Below are positions 12,691 through 25,513 of a stretch of DNA of 64,000 nucleotides, one piece after another. Under the pieces are notes generated by a model. That model made no database searches, was not told where the DNA came from, and saw only the letters and a list, made by a program, of their open reading frames with translations. The DNA comes from Gavia stellata (Eukaryota; Chordata; Aves; Gaviiformes; Gaviidae). The translations under genes were made by a program, and so were the position numbers. Position 1 is the first letter of the stretch, and every line of letters starts with the position of its first letter. The DNA is taken from NCBI RefSeq assembly GCF_030936135.1, contig NC_082597.1, positions 75,808,495 through 75,872,494 on the forward strand, written 5' to 3'.

Positions 12691-15600
12691 TATTTTTATA
12701 TCATACCAAGGGGATGACAAGAAGTCACTCTGAGTTAGTTTTACGTTACAGTGAGAGCAAGATGCAGATGTGCTGAGGGAAGCTGACAGTTTCTGAAGGT
12801 GAATTCTTGTTTAGTTTAAATGGATTTCTTTTTCTAAAGGGGTAAAAAGAAAAGACAAGTAAAGGAATAAAACATTCTCATTTCAGCTTTTGCTCAACTC
12901 TATTCTTCTTGCAAAGTGATGCTATTACAAGAGGCAGCCTAAATCCTTTTGCAAGTGCTACATGGGAGTGTGTTGGTACCCAATCGATAGAAACGATTGA
13001 CTGAGCAGGCTGAGATTTCCTTGTGGTCCTAAATGTTACAGTGTTTCCACAAGTCTGATGATGTTCTAACAGTGTGCAAGCAACTAGTAATCCACCATGA
13101 CAGGTTGCTATTTCATGGTAGTCTGTAGATACCTAAGTGCCCTTTGGTATTACGGGCTGAAGAGATAAAGTGCACAAGAGTTAGAATTGTAGGAGGGTGC
13201 CTTTTTTTGGTCATTTCCTGATTCCAAAGTTTTTTTCTACATGCTCCAAATAAATTTAATTAACTAACAAACATCTCAGCTGCACTTACTCTGATGACCT
13301 GCACGGAACGAACACCCTTCAGCATGCCCGAGCACAGAGACTCAACCCTACTGCTCAGTTCTGAGATTAAAGATCATTTTAAGATGTTGCCATCTGAACC
13401 CATTTGGGTAATAATTAGTGCAGCTGCCAGCATTTGACAAGGCAATGAATAATCAGTCCCACAGCATCTTGTCTCATGTCCTGCTCAATAAAATTCTTGC
13501 TGCTGCCTTTGTCCATGCTCATCTCAGGAACTGTACAGCAGGAAGCATCTAGTTCTAGGAACACATCTCTCCTTTGGTAGGGAAAATGGACTTGGGCTGC
13601 CCCAGCCATGCAGTCACACAGGACAAGCACATACTCCAGGTACTGTGAGCAACCACAAAACCAGGCTCAGGAGCCTGAGAAGCTCGAGTACCCAGTGAAA
13701 CTGCTTGTTTGACGTATCTTTGTTCATTGTTGGACCACAGCCTAAAATTCCCAAGAAATAGAAACTATCTTCTTATGTTAGTATCATTGAATAACAACGA
13801 TCCCAAGCATATACATTTTTTTATACGTGCACACACACTTGTGTGTATGTAGTCAAGTCATTATCCCTTTCGTCAGCTTGGAAAACTAAGGCCCAGGGAG
13901 GTGAAGGGCCTTCACGGAAGGAGTACATGCCCTTCATCTCCGTGTACCTACTTTTGTATATGGATCTTTCACTAAAAAGTCTGTTCTGATCGCACAGAAA
14001 TACAGAGTTGTGCAGCAATGCTTCAGTCAGGCTGGAGGGCCGTCTGGCCTAGCATTCAGCCTCTAGCTCTATAGCAAGAGCTGAATGGGCACAGGCAGCT
14101 CAAGAGTAAACAGCACCCTGGTCTGGAGTTACCAAAATAACCTACTTGGAGGGGAAGCTTTCCCTAACCCTTCAGTCAGAGGTTAAACCTCTTCCTGATA
14201 GCAGAGGATTTATCTCCCTTGCAAACTAAACAATCTAAGCACTTCAAAAGAAGTGACTCTTAATCTCTCCTTTTGCCAGTGTTGCGCCAGGTTTGACCAA
14301 TAAAGCTTTTACCTTTGGGGTCTAATTAGTCTGTTTTAAACTTAAAGCTTTACTCTGCAAAATTAGTGTCTTCATCTACCATTGATTTTAGCCCACTGCT
14401 GTCAGCATATGCAAAAGGAGTTCAGCTCCTTGCAGAATTAAGCCCATTTGCTTTAAATTCTTTGGCAGGGACTGCAAAGTGGGGAAGTCGAAATTAACAA
14501 CAATAGTAACAAGCTATTCTATGATAGTGTCAGGTTTGTGTTTTCTCATAGCGCAGATCATCAAGACTCCAGTTACCTCCATCAGTTTTTCACCTTCGAG
14601 ATGTAAAATATTCTTAAGAGCCTGAACTACGAATAAGGGAAATCTTCCTGGCATTGTTCTGCCTCATTTTGGCTATAGAAATGCACACACTCTCTGATTG
14701 ATGCGCAGGAGATGGGCTCACTGCATTTCACTGCCTCCATGTCTGATTAAAGCTGGGAGGTGAAAAGGTAACTGAGGAGTATTAGTAAAAAGGAACTCCA
14801 TCTGAGCGATGCAATTCTGGAGTGGCTGTGTTTGGGGTTACAAATTTGAGTCTGTTCTGATTTCTTCTTCAGGTAACTGTACTTAGTTTATTGCTTCTCT
14901 TGTCAGCCTATGCAAGTTACCTGTTTTGCTAGAAAAGCCATGCAGCAAAACTAGAAAGAGCCAACTGTGATTATATTTAGATTTGGAGCCACCCAAGAAA
15001 CTACAGTGGTTTGAAACCACACATCCAAAAAAGTTGGCATTTCACAGTGGTGTTCCTGCTACGGTTCACTACGGCACAGCTGAATTGCAGCTTCACCTAC
15101 CTCGCGGTACTGATAACAGGGATAGACCAGAAGGAAGAGAAGGTTCTTGGCTGTGCAGCATGCAGTTGTGAGGCATTGGTTCTTAACTGCCTTTCTGCTC
15201 CTCCTGGCCCAGCCAGAAGCTTGAGACTCTCCTGGAACATGGAGGTGCCTTCAGTCAAAGGGGCAGGCATGCATCTTGAAGGCACTTGGACTCATCGGGA
15301 ACATCTGGGGAAAGGGAGGAGATCCTCTCTTTACAGGCTTGTACAAATACAAATGATTTGACTATACCCACTAGGGAAAATGCTAAGGTAGCCCTGAACT
15401 ACCAGCATGCCATTCCAGACCAGGCAGCTTTGTTCCTGGAGAAGGTACAGATGATCTCCGAGTAAAACAAAAGGAAGGGACATGCAGTACCTTCTCACTG
15501 ACTCGACAGGCAACTGAATTGCCCTCTACCCCTTTGAATGTATTGCCCTGGGGTTACTAAACTCAAGCAAACCCATGACATTACTGTGTACTTTTAAAAA

Positions 15601-18039
15601 CAGTTATTGCAGACTCAGCATGTTCCGCAATCACAGCAAACAGCTGGACTCCTGGAAATACCTTCTGGGCCTGGCAGGACACTGATGGGAGCACGCTTCC
15701 CATAGATGGCTCCTGGGGCATGGCACACAGATTACTCTCAAAGGTCATTTTAAATAACTGTACTTACCTTGTAATTTACAACACCGGAATTGGCCCTGTG
15801 ACCAGTTGTGTTAGGCATTTTGCAAAGCTACTTCACGTTTTGCAGACAGACGGATATATCTTTACTTTCTTATTCCTCTGCCCTGTAGAACAAATTGCAA
15901 TCCAAGCACACAACTTCTCTCTGTTGTGCCAAGGAGCAGGAACACGTGCAGCCTGGGTTTACGCAATCACATTTTTCTTTACAGATGGACTAGGAGTGCC
16001 CACAAAGATTGTCTAATGACGGCAGCTTCTTAGGCCACGGTTAGGTCCTTCTCTCTCAGATGTCAGGAGATGTTGAAGGATGCACAGGCAGTCCTAACTC
16101 TGACCCTTGCCCACACACATTCCCATACTCTTCAGTTACCTCGGTAGCACCTGTAATAAGCAGTTCTTGCCTATTCTACGCCACCTTTTCTATTCTTTAA
16201 GCAGTCTGATATTAAACAGTTTTTTCCTACTCATGTTGATACATACTCCCCTACAGATGCCTCCTTCCCGACCTCACTCCAGAAACCGTTGTAGTGCATT
16301 CAGCATGACAGACATAGCAAACTGCCTGTAAGTCAAAACCAGGGCATCTGTAAGAGTTTGCAGTACTGGAAAAAACAAACCAACCTCACATTCATGCTTT
16401 CAGTCCCCTCACTCATAGCAGCTTCTCTCTAGAACAACAGAGGGCACCACTCTTCACGCAAAAAGCTGCAGCTGGAAGAGGAGCAGCCTGTATTTGAATA
16501 ATAGTTTGGTAATTAGAACGTTTCTTTCTCAATAGGTGATTGGGATCAAATATTCTTCCTCCAAGGAGGTTCACCTCTGCATCTCCCGCTCCCTGTGGGA
16601 AGGCCCTGGCCAAAAGCTGTTCTCAGAGACGTGTGTACTGTTTCTCTTGTGGATCTTGTCCTAGTTTGCACAGAATAATTAAGCAGTCACCTATTGCGAG
16701 ATAGCTTTCGCCTATTGATTAGGGTCTTCACTTGGGGGAAGAGGAAACCAGTGCCAGTTCCTATCCCAGCTCATGTGAAGGTCTGTTTTTTTTTCCAGTG
16801 GGTCTGTAACGTAAAATGCGTAAACATACTGCAAAGCAGGGTTTCCCCTCTCAGATGAGCACATTATCTTCTGATCGTTCTGTGCTGTCCAACAGGTGCC
16901 TCCAGCCGCAGCCTCCCCTGCCACCCAGCCAGTGCTGCCACCGCCGGCAGTTTTGAAATAAAGGTAGCGAATCTAGTTCAGCTGTTGAAACACACCGATT
17001 TGCACATCTGCCTCTGTGAAAGGCTTTAGGGCCGAGATCCGAGTAGAAGGCAGTGACAATCATCTGAGGCCCAGAGTGGGCAGTGGGTACAGATATGTCC
17101 TATTAACTAGTTTTTACGGCTCTCTTCTGGTCCCACCAGCTGCAGTGAATTCATGTCCCAGGCAGCTGTCCACAGGGTGGCTGTCGCTCTCATGCAGAAC
17201 CCGCGGCTCTTGTGTCCAGATTGTGTCATGTGAGCGGCAGCAGGATTACGCTGCGTCCGGGACAGATGACTGCTCTGGGCCCCTTAGCTGCGGTAGGAAA
17301 CAAACGCGCAAGAACTGCGGAGGCTGGCATCAATGCCTTTCCCTGGCCCAGGCAGGAGGGTCCCTTGGATGCCATTCACAGTTCTCCAGCCTTGGCCTTT
17401 CTGAGGTATGTTTCAGAAGCACACATATGTGGTAGGATTGGGTACATGGCAGGCAGGGTAAGGGAGGACTGGCAGCTCCTAAATAAATAAAAAGTTCAGG
17501 TATATAATATGCGTAGCAGATTCTGCTAGGGGGTTAAGCACTCCTGGTGAAGCTACGAAAAGGCTGGGGTGCTTGAAAGCTAGTCTGGTTTTCCAGTGGC
17601 ATCAGCTGTGCTAATAAAAGGTCTTGCCTTCCCCTACAGACCACGCTTCCCTTACATGCACAGACCTTCCCAGTAACATTACTGTTTGAGAAGAATCAAA
17701 GTGAAAAAACAGCCTCTACTAAGGAGTTTCCTGATCGTGGTTTATTAACCCTCCAGCTGATGCCCTCAAGGGCTACAAACCTCTTGGTCCTTGTTATTTT
17801 CTGTACAAGAAAGCAGAATTGGTCCATACTTGCATAATATTGCATTCTGTTTGCTCAAAATGCGTTGAGCAAACCTCTTGAACGCCAGGACTCCGGATCC
17901 AACTTGTTTTAAACCTGGAATGCTGCCCCCGGGCAGCGCTAAAACTTATCATCTCCCCTAATCTGCAGTGACACTGCTGGCGTGATTAGCTCTTCAGACA
18001 CAGTCCAAAGGCCACGAGTGCCACTGCACCGCACGTACG
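12691..18039. other. Intergenic stretch, repeats only
   Basis: No exon or RNA gene is supported. It holds a minus-strand MIR piece (about 13845-13945) and a further old repeat trace (about 14395-14465, AATTAAGCCCATTTGCTT). The 3' part becomes richer in CpG as it nears the island at 18 kb. Several frames of 60-139 codons have no motif. Confidence 0.55.
13845..13945 (-). repeat. MIR-type SINE fragment, minus strand
   Basis: Reads GGAAAACTAAGGCCCAGGGA then GGTGAAGGGCCTTCACG. This is the reverse-complement MIR word 'gaggaaactgaggcccagagaggtgaagtgacttgcc'. It is preceded at 13829-13852 by an imperfect CA/TG inverted run. Confidence 0.65.
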
Positions 18040-19030
18040 TGGTACGCTCCGGGGGGGCTTGAAGGGACAAGGGCAAATTCGGTTTCCTCAGGCGGCCGTC
18101 AAGCCCCGAAGCCCACACGGGGCTGCCAACACCCGACTGATCCGCGTAACGGGCTTGCCGCCCGGCCGGGGGTTCCGAGCGAAGCCGTACCCGCCCCGGG
18201 TGGGCCCTCAAGCCGCGGACGTGTCCCGCCCCCCGCCGGCGGTGTGCACCGGCGGCCGCCGCCTCTCGCCCCGGGGCGGGCGGAGGCCGGCGGGGCCCGC
18301 AGCCGCCGTCAGCCGAGGACAGACACCGCCCGGGGGGCAGTCCCTCGCGCGGAGCCGCCTCGCCAGCCAGCCAGCAGCGCGGCGACCGGGGCCCGGCCAG
18401 GCCGGCGGCCGTTTCTCAGGGGAGTCGCCGCCCGCCGCCACGGGGCGGGCGGCCCGTAAGCCTGAGGTAACACCCGCGGTCCCCGCCGGTGCGGGCCGCC
18501 CCCAGCGCCCGGGCGGCGGCTCCGCGAGGAGGGGCGCGACCTGCGCAACGGCCAGGGGCGGCTGCGGGCCGCGGGCGGCGGGAGGGGCGGGCCCGCAGCC
18601 CGGCGCCGTTGCCAGGGGACCGCCGCGGCCCCCCGCACCTCCCCCCCCCTCCCGAGCCGGCGCGTCCCACGCGCACGTGCCGGGCAGCGTGCGCGGGGTC
18701 ACGTGGGGGCGCGCGTGAGGGCCGTGCCGGCGTCGGTGCCGCCGGCGGCCTCAGGGGCGGCCGCGCACTTTGGACTGCGGCGAGCCGGCGCGGCGGCGGA
18801 GGGGGGTCGGGGCAGCTTTATCGGCGGGCAGCCGGCTGAGGCGGCTCTCCGTGCCGTCCCGGCGGTCCCGCGGAGCCCTGCGGGGCTCAGAGCTACCCCC
18901 GGTCGCGGTGGTCTCTGCGGCGGACCCGCCTCCAGGCAGGTCTGGTCCCATTCTTCCGCGGCAAAGCGACTGCCGCCGGCCCTCTGGGTGCCTGCGCAAA
19001 ACCCTGAAGGGAATGCAGGCAGTTCTCTGA
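18040..19030. promoter_or_regulatory. Orphan CpG island
   Basis: About 1 kb of very CpG-dense sequence with sharp edges, far from both neighbours: 10 kb after the RASSF8 3' end and 5 kb beyond the BHLHE41 3' end. It contains GGGGCGGGC-type Sp1 sites and two CACGTG E-boxes. Long frames exist on both strands (up to 219 codons) but consist of Pro/Ala/Arg/Gly runs, as expected from GC-rich DNA, so I do not call them genes. It may be the promoter of an unannotated non-coding transcript or an intergenic enhancer. Confidence 0.75.
18674..18705. promoter_or_regulatory. Paired CACGTG E-boxes in the orphan island
   Basis: CACGTG occurs at 18674-18679 and again at 18700-18705, 26 bases apart start to start. 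This is the class B E-box bound by CLOCK:BMAL1, USF, MYC and BHLHE40/41 proteins. Sites are seen; binding is inferred. Confidence 0.6.
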
Positions 19031-22000
19031 CAGAATGACCTGAATGACCTCTTTTCCCCCTCAGGTTCCGTGCCTGTGTCTCCCAGAATTGCTATCCAGC
19101 CCTAACGCGTGTGTGCGGGCGCTGGCTTTAAAACCAGAGGCAGGTGTGCGGACAGCCACGCGCCCCGAAGTGCCACGGTACTGCTTTACCTCTTCCACCC
19201 ATCTGCAGGAATGCAGATTCGCTAAGTCAGTCTCTTTCCTTCCCGGCATAACATAAAAGAGTTTTCATCTCTAGGAGGGCCGTTCTTTTCAGCCTCTCCG
19301 TCACAGAATAAAAGAGTTCAACTTGCACATTAAAAAAAGACATTCTGTTTCTCTGACTGCTACTCCTGCAAACACGTCTGGAGCTCTTGCTGCCAAGAAA
19401 AGCTTTTTCTCTGCATCTCAGGCTGCCTTATTGTTATAGAGTCTGCCCTCGGTGGCTTATGATCGTTTCCATTTGTTTTGGATGGAGATACTTGTATTCC
19501 AACCAAGGAGGAATGCAGGTCCTGCAGCTGGAACCTAGGGCCCAGTCTTACAACCTTTACTGGAAGCTGTGATCTCTGTACCACGGAAATAGTAATCAGG
19601 GTCACTACTCACAGGATCCAAACCTGAAGTCAATTCAGTGGGCTCTAACCAAGCCTGAAGCCCTTAATGCTGTAACTAGGACCATGCAGATGGACTACTG
19701 CTCCTATGTAGATGGGCTTCTTTGCAAACAACGTTACATGTAAGCAAAGTTGTGTGTCTGCCTGCCACCAACTGCAGGGCTGGAGCCTTAGCAATTTTGT
19801 TGATAAAGTACAGTGAGAATACAATCCACTTCAGTATCTGTCAGCTCAGTTGGCTCTGTAGTGCAGGTTTTACTCCAAACACCCTTGGGGAGGCAATTTT
19901 CTGCTGAGTAAGAAGGTGCGGTATTTACATAGCTCTTTTCCTGGGGTTGTTCTTTAGAAATTGCTCAGTTGTGAGAGTGACTTGGCCACAAGGGTTTCTT
20001 TTTTGGTAACTGTTTCTCCAGGTTTTGGTCTAGATGGAAGTATTTTAGAATGAGAGCTAGACTCACCTTTCAGGTCTGAGAGCAAATCAAGATGAAATTA
20101 GGAGTTGCTTCCATTTTCTGGCTGTGGGGCTGCAAGTCATGCGGACAGCAATACCCAGCAGATGTCTGCACGCTGGGAACTGCTGATATCGGAGGATCGA
20201 GGCGACCAATTCCCAAAGCAATCATCAAAGATTCGCGCTAGTTTGCGTCGCATAGTTTCTGTTAGATCAAGCACCTCACTGTGATAAACTGTGAGGGGGA
20301 AGGGAATGAGGATGTGCTTCTAGTAAGGGACAAATCTGCATTTCTAATTTGATCCCAGAAGATCTAACCTGAGGCCAAAAAATCTGTAAAGAGTAGTGAA
20401 AATCAGTGCACCTGCTTTAAACTAAAACAGGACAAACAGGGACAGGGAATTGGAGCTTTAGAAATATATAAAAGTAAAAAAACCCCAACCAACTGACAGG
20501 CCTCCATGGAGGCAGGAAAAAGAACTCTCCCCAGCCGCCATGGCCCAGTAGAGCTGCCTGGGATCACAGTCCCTGCTTTCTGAAACACGAGGTCACGTCT
20601 TCCCGCCTGTCCCAGGCGTGACCTGCCTCCTCTGGGGCGCAGCGGGAGTGCCAGGCAGGAAGAGGCACGCTTGCACCCCGGGAAAGGGCAGCAGCAGCGG
20701 CAGCAGGTGCAGTGCCACTGGGTGCCCCGTGAGTTCAGTGAGGCAGAACAGCTTCTGCTGCTCGGCCTGGGGCAGGGCAGCTCCGTGCAGCCTGCGGCAC
20801 TGCCGTCATGGAGGCTGCGATGAGTTTAGTGTTTGTGACAGATTGACAACCCTGGAGACTGAAATGCTGTAGCCACAGGAAGGATGCAGAGAGCGAAGTG
20901 ACAGTGGCAGCTCACCCTTGCTCACGTCCAGCCTACACGTGTCTAGGACTTGCATGGCTGCTGCTAGTGGCAGGTGAGCCACTGGCTTTTCTCTGCTGCT
21001 TTGCAGTGAGCTGCTCTGAGACTGCACTACAACCAGAGATAGTAAACAGAGATTCAGACTTTCTTGAGTGAAACTGGCTCTAAATGGTCCAAGTGTTTTT
21101 TTCCAGAGAGGAAATTTGCCATTTTTGTTAGTTGCTTGCTTTGAGTTCATACTGTCATGTTCATTTCTGTAACTAGCAGGCAGGAAACTTCTCAAAGAAG
21201 GCAGCGATCACATGACTCCAGGAGCTGATGTTTGAAGGGAAAAGGAAATATAGGTTGCGAGACCCAGGGTCCAGGACAGACTGTACATTTACTGGTGCTG
21301 AAACACATATTGCACACAGGCTTGCTGGATGTCAAAGACATTCAGTTTACCCTGACTAGAGGTGAAAATTAAAGAAACAAACCCCAAAACATAGACTTAG
21401 GACCTACTCCAAAGCCCATTATGCGTGAGAAAAGGACTCACATTGGCTTAATTGGCAGGTCAGGCCTTTCTTAAACAGGCCTGATAGTCAATTTGAGTTC
21501 TGTAACTGTAATCTTTCTAAACATAAAACTTTCATGACCTTCAGCGGAAGGTATGTGATACTACCTTCCATTGGCTTAACAACCTCAACCGTGTTTATTT
21601 AACGCACTATAATGGACTCTTTCGTGCCACTATAATATACTGGATAAATAAGACCTGTTTTCAAAGTTTATTGCTTAAGAAAATACACTTACCAGCTTAC
21701 ATCCCTTATCTTGTGGTTTATGAGAAAATAGAGCATGTACTCCAGCATATACAATAGACGTAGCACCCAGTCCTGCACTCTTAGTACTTGGGAAGTGCAG
21801 ATGAGGGTCCATATATCATACAGTTATAGGAAGTAGGTAGGGAATAACAACCGTTACTACATATTTGCACATAAGTGAATGTGCATGTAAACCTGTCAGG
21901 CTCTTGTCCAATGTTCGTATGATTTTTTTAACCTCGTGAAAATACGAAGCATACAATTTGATTTAGGCTCCAAAGGTATCTGAGGAAGCCTGGAATTTAA

Positions 22001-23789
22001 TAATTAAAGCTGACACTAGCGTCCCTCCTGTCATTTGGCTTTTGCCTCCAGCAGCAGTGGGTTATCAGCCTCAATTACAAACCTTTTTTTCAAGTGTTTG
22101 CTTTTGTTAGGCATCGGTATTATCTGAGCACACATATTCTGTCTTTATGTTTTATGTAATAAAATTTAATAGACTCCACTGATGCTGCAAGTTGGCGTGA
22201 AGTCATTTGGCACGCTTGATTCAAGGGCTAATAAAAATAAGCCTTCCTGTTATTGTACATGGTAAATACTGAAATTGATAAAACCCTATAAGGATCTAGG
22301 TTTATAGTCCAATGAAATCTATACTGATTTGTATTCCCAAAGGCTGGAAATTTGAAAAAGGCATAAAGCCTGGCCCACGCTCAGGTTTCAGACCACCCAA
22401 GTTGTTCATGAGGGGTACGACTTTTTTGAAAAGTGCTCGTGGCTCCACCCTTTCTGTGCGTATAGTAAAATGGCAGGAAGGGCTTCGTGCTCAGCAAGGC
22501 AGATTCCCGCCCTGGTATGAGGAGTTGGAGTATATGAGCACGTTCGTCCCAGTGTAACTCTGGCCATGTAACAAGCGTTAAGCTGTTTAAGTATGCAGGT
22601 CAAAGTAAAGTGGTTGGCGAGTTACCGAGTTGAAGGGTTGAACCTAGTTCACTTTCATTCCTGTGATAACGGAAGGCGCAGAACAGGATTGAAACCTGAA
22701 CTCGGAGACGGTTTTTTCCCATACCTTTGACAAGCGTTGATTTCAGCCCACAAGTAATGGACTTCATCGGGTGTACTGATGCAGTATAGCGGCCTGTGGT
22801 CCGTTATCATCGCTTCATGGAAAATGCATTTCTATCTGTCCATTGGTATTTGCAGAGATAGCCTTCCTGTAGCTTTTTCTCATAGGAATTAATTTTACTA
22901 TAGCTTCCATGTGAGAAGACGTATGCCTATTTCTTAACAATCCCACTTGAACAGTTTAAAGGGAGCGCTTCTTTTTCACCCGATTTATAATTCCTCCTAT
23001 AGCCTAAAGGACTGCTGGAATCAACATTAGTCTTGGAGTTGTCTGTCACATTCGTGTCCCAACTTCAGCCGCCGGGGCTGCCGCTGGGGGTACGGCCCCG
23101 CGGGCGTTGAAGAGCCGGTGGAGGGCGCATGGAACGATGCCTCCGTGTTCCTCCCTTACATCAACATTGGCTACCGTGTCAGCCTTGTCTCAGTTTTATT
23201 TCCCTGAAACAGGAAGAATTTTTGAAAGAAAAGGTGGTCTGCAGCTCAGATATTAAATCTGTGGAAGTCTGTAGGGGGCTGCATTTCCACACTGTGAATT
23301 ACTTGCCTGTTTCCACCACTCTACTCCCCCTCCTGCTCTCCCCCCCAAAAAACGTTCAGTTTTCTTAGAGGATTTCCAAGCTGGGACATACATCATTCCT
23401 CCGGAGATTACGATACGTCATTGGCTTGTCAGGCAAATCCTAAAGTTTGCTCATTGTGAACAAAGACAGCTCCCATGCATCGCCAGGGCTGTCAAGTGTT
23501 AATTTTAAAGATTCGTATTTTGCAAAAAGAAGAAGAAAAAAGTAGATGTCAGGAAGAAACGTGTATGTTCCACACGCATGCTTTACACTTTGCGCTGTGA
23601 AACATGCGTATCTTAAAAGGGAGTTTGCTAAAGTGAGTTAAAGGAAACCAAGCAAATTCAAACCCAGATTAAAAATGTGAAAAGGCATTAAGTGATTATC
23701 GTCAGTCACACAATCATACATTTTGAAGCTCAATGCACCCATTATTATGTATTATCGTAAGATTTTTAATTAGTAGACAACCCCATTTT
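19031..23789. other. Intergenic stretch between orphan island and BHLHE41
   Basis: No gene supported. Two eroded repeats (about 19525-19620 and 21395-21465) and an AT-rich block at about 21955-22300 with homeodomain-like TAATTA/TTTAAT words stand out. Another TTTATT at 23195-23200 could serve as a minus-strand polyadenylation signal but is farther from BHLHE41 than expected. Open frames are short and unremarkable. Confidence 0.55.
21395..21465. repeat. Ancient near-palindromic interspersed repeat
   Basis: Reads GACCTACTCCAAAGCCCATT, then AAAAGGACTCACATTGGCTTA, ending GGTCAGGCC. It matches the old sauropsid word 'gacctgatccaaagcccattgaagt ... cattgacttcaatggg ... atcaggcc', whose two halves are inverted copies. 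Family not assigned. Confidence 0.55.
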
Positions 23790-23802
23790 GTGTATTAAAG
23801 TT

Positions 23803-23808
23803 TTTATT
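23803..23808 (-). terminator. BHLHE41: BHLHE41 polyadenylation signal (candidate)
   Basis: AATAAA on the minus strand (TTTATT on plus), about 1.7 kb after the stop. A second minus-strand AATAAA lies at 23960-23965. I cannot tell which is used. Confidence 0.45.
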
Positions 23809-23959
23809 CCTTAGTAAGAATTTTTTTAATCACAAAATAGTGTGGAAATATTTAGATAATAGAATTCATGGAGTGCTGGAAAATACTGAATATAAAGATT
23901 GATTTCTAATATATCACATACTAAACTGTTCTAAAACAGCTGGTTTCTTGCAGACGGGA

Positions 23960-23965
23960 TTTATT
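23960..23965 (-). terminator. BHLHE41: BHLHE41 alternative polyadenylation signal (candidate)
   Basis: Minus-strand AATAAA (TTTATT on plus), followed on the minus strand by a G/T-bearing stretch. It would give a 3' UTR about 150 bases shorter than the 23803 signal. Confidence 0.4.
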
Positions 23966-25120
23966 TTTTTAATAATTTAAGACAGCATAAGCTTGTATCA
24001 AGCATAAGCGTTGTAACAAAAGTGCAACTTTTTCAGCAAATCCTCCCAAAAGATATTTAACTCCAAATATCATTAACACATATTTTCTCCCTACAAAAAT
24101 AGCATGTCAGACATCATTAATTGGATGTATTAACAACTATTTACATACAGCCACTCTGTAGGCTAGTAAGATTTTTTTTTTTAACGTTGTTTAAACACAG
24201 CGTTTGAGGCAAACAGTAGCAACAGCAGCAGCAGATGCACCAAACGGACCGACAGACCCCGGATAGGTACTCGCTCCTCGCCAGGCTGTTGTGTCTCACC
24301 TCTTACATAACATTCAAGTGAGATTTCTCACAGTGCTACCTTGGCAACAAACTAAAAATATCTAGGCAAGGTCTTGGTTTAAGCCTTATTATAAAAGCTT
24401 TATCTGTGTGATTATCTGGCGTCTGGTTTGTCTCCAGAAAGGGAAATCGCAGTATTTGAGCATGGGATGAGGGGAGAACCCATACAGGAAACTTACCCCA
24501 ACCGGTCTAATCGTTTCTGATGGCACAGCAAGGTGTTTACCTACGGCCTCCAGTTTGTGTCATTCGGAATTTAGGATAAAAGGAGTTCAGGCTGACAAGT
24601 TGCTCTGTGTTTACTTGGGGGGGGGTGGTTCTTTTTGTAGTTCAGTGCAGAAACATTCATTTTATACAGCAAGGTTCAGGGAAAAATCTCTTGGGAAGAT
24701 ACTTAATTAAATAAAGACAGGGTGAGAACAAATGCACTTGCCACACCTGTATACCTTAGCCAAAAAAAATAAAATAATAAAATAAACACAAGGTTACATA
24801 ATGGGTCTGACCCTCCTTCCCTTGCACACCCAAAACTCGCTGGAGCCAGCGGCATCCCCGGGTGCTCAAGGCACTGCAGGTTTGGGCTCAGGGTCCACCC
24901 CTCCTCCCGCCGGTTCTCAGTAAAGTGCTAGCACAGGTGCTGGGGTCTGCCCTCCTTCCCTCGCCTCCGCCCCCCGCCCTCACCCCGAGCCCACCCCGGT
25001 CTCCCGGAGAACAAGTGCAAGTTCCTAAGTGGGACTTAGGGACACCGTATAAACCCATTCCAAATAAGGTGCAACATTTAAGTTACCTTATAGAGAGGAA
25101 AAAAAAAAGTATCCTTACTA

Positions 25121-25160
25121 TTTTTTTCTTCCTTCTTCTTCTTTTTTTTTTTTTTTTTTC
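25121..25160. repeat. Poly-T / CTT-rich tract
   Basis: A TTC-rich run leading into 19 consecutive T bases (25142-25160). It lies in the BHLHE41 3' UTR, where it is an A-rich run in the sense strand. It could cause internal oligo-dT priming and false 3' ends. Confidence 0.85.
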
Positions 25161-25513
25161 CTTAACATATTTATGCATTTATAAAGCCAAACATTAAAAA
25201 AATACTGAGTAGCAAATTCTATCCTTGACGCTCCTCTGCGGGGGCAGCGCCGGGACCAGCCGCCTTGGCAGCGGGGCTCCCCGCGGGGGCGGCCGCTCCC
25301 CCGGGCCCGGCCCCGGCACCCCGCGGCCGCCAGCTCCCGGCGCCGCCCGGCCCGGCCCCGGCGACCCCTGGCAGACGCCGCCCTGCCCTCCGTAGGAAAC
25401 CGGGGGCGCAGGTGCCGGCCCGACGGCCCCTCCCCGCCCCGCGGCGGGGCGGCCAGTCCGAGGGCGCGGCAGCGGCGGCGGGGAGCGCGTGGGGCCTCCC
25501 GGCCGGCGGCGTC

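Larger units (their letters stand above)
23790..25513 (-). other. BHLHE41: BHLHE41 3' UTR
   Basis: Sequence downstream of the BHLHE41 stop codon on the minus strand. It goes from GC-rich near the stop to AT-rich farther out. Length about 1.7 kb if the signal at 23803-23808 is used, close to the long 3' UTR known for this gene. It contains a plus-strand T tract (25121-25160), which is an A-rich tract in the mRNA. The end is inferred. Confidence 0.6.

Noticed and set aside
18059-18718. 219-codon frame, with rivals on the other strand, in the orphan CpG island
   Set aside because: Pro/Ala/Arg/Gly composition typical of any frame in CpG islands. Frames compete on both strands and no motif is visible.
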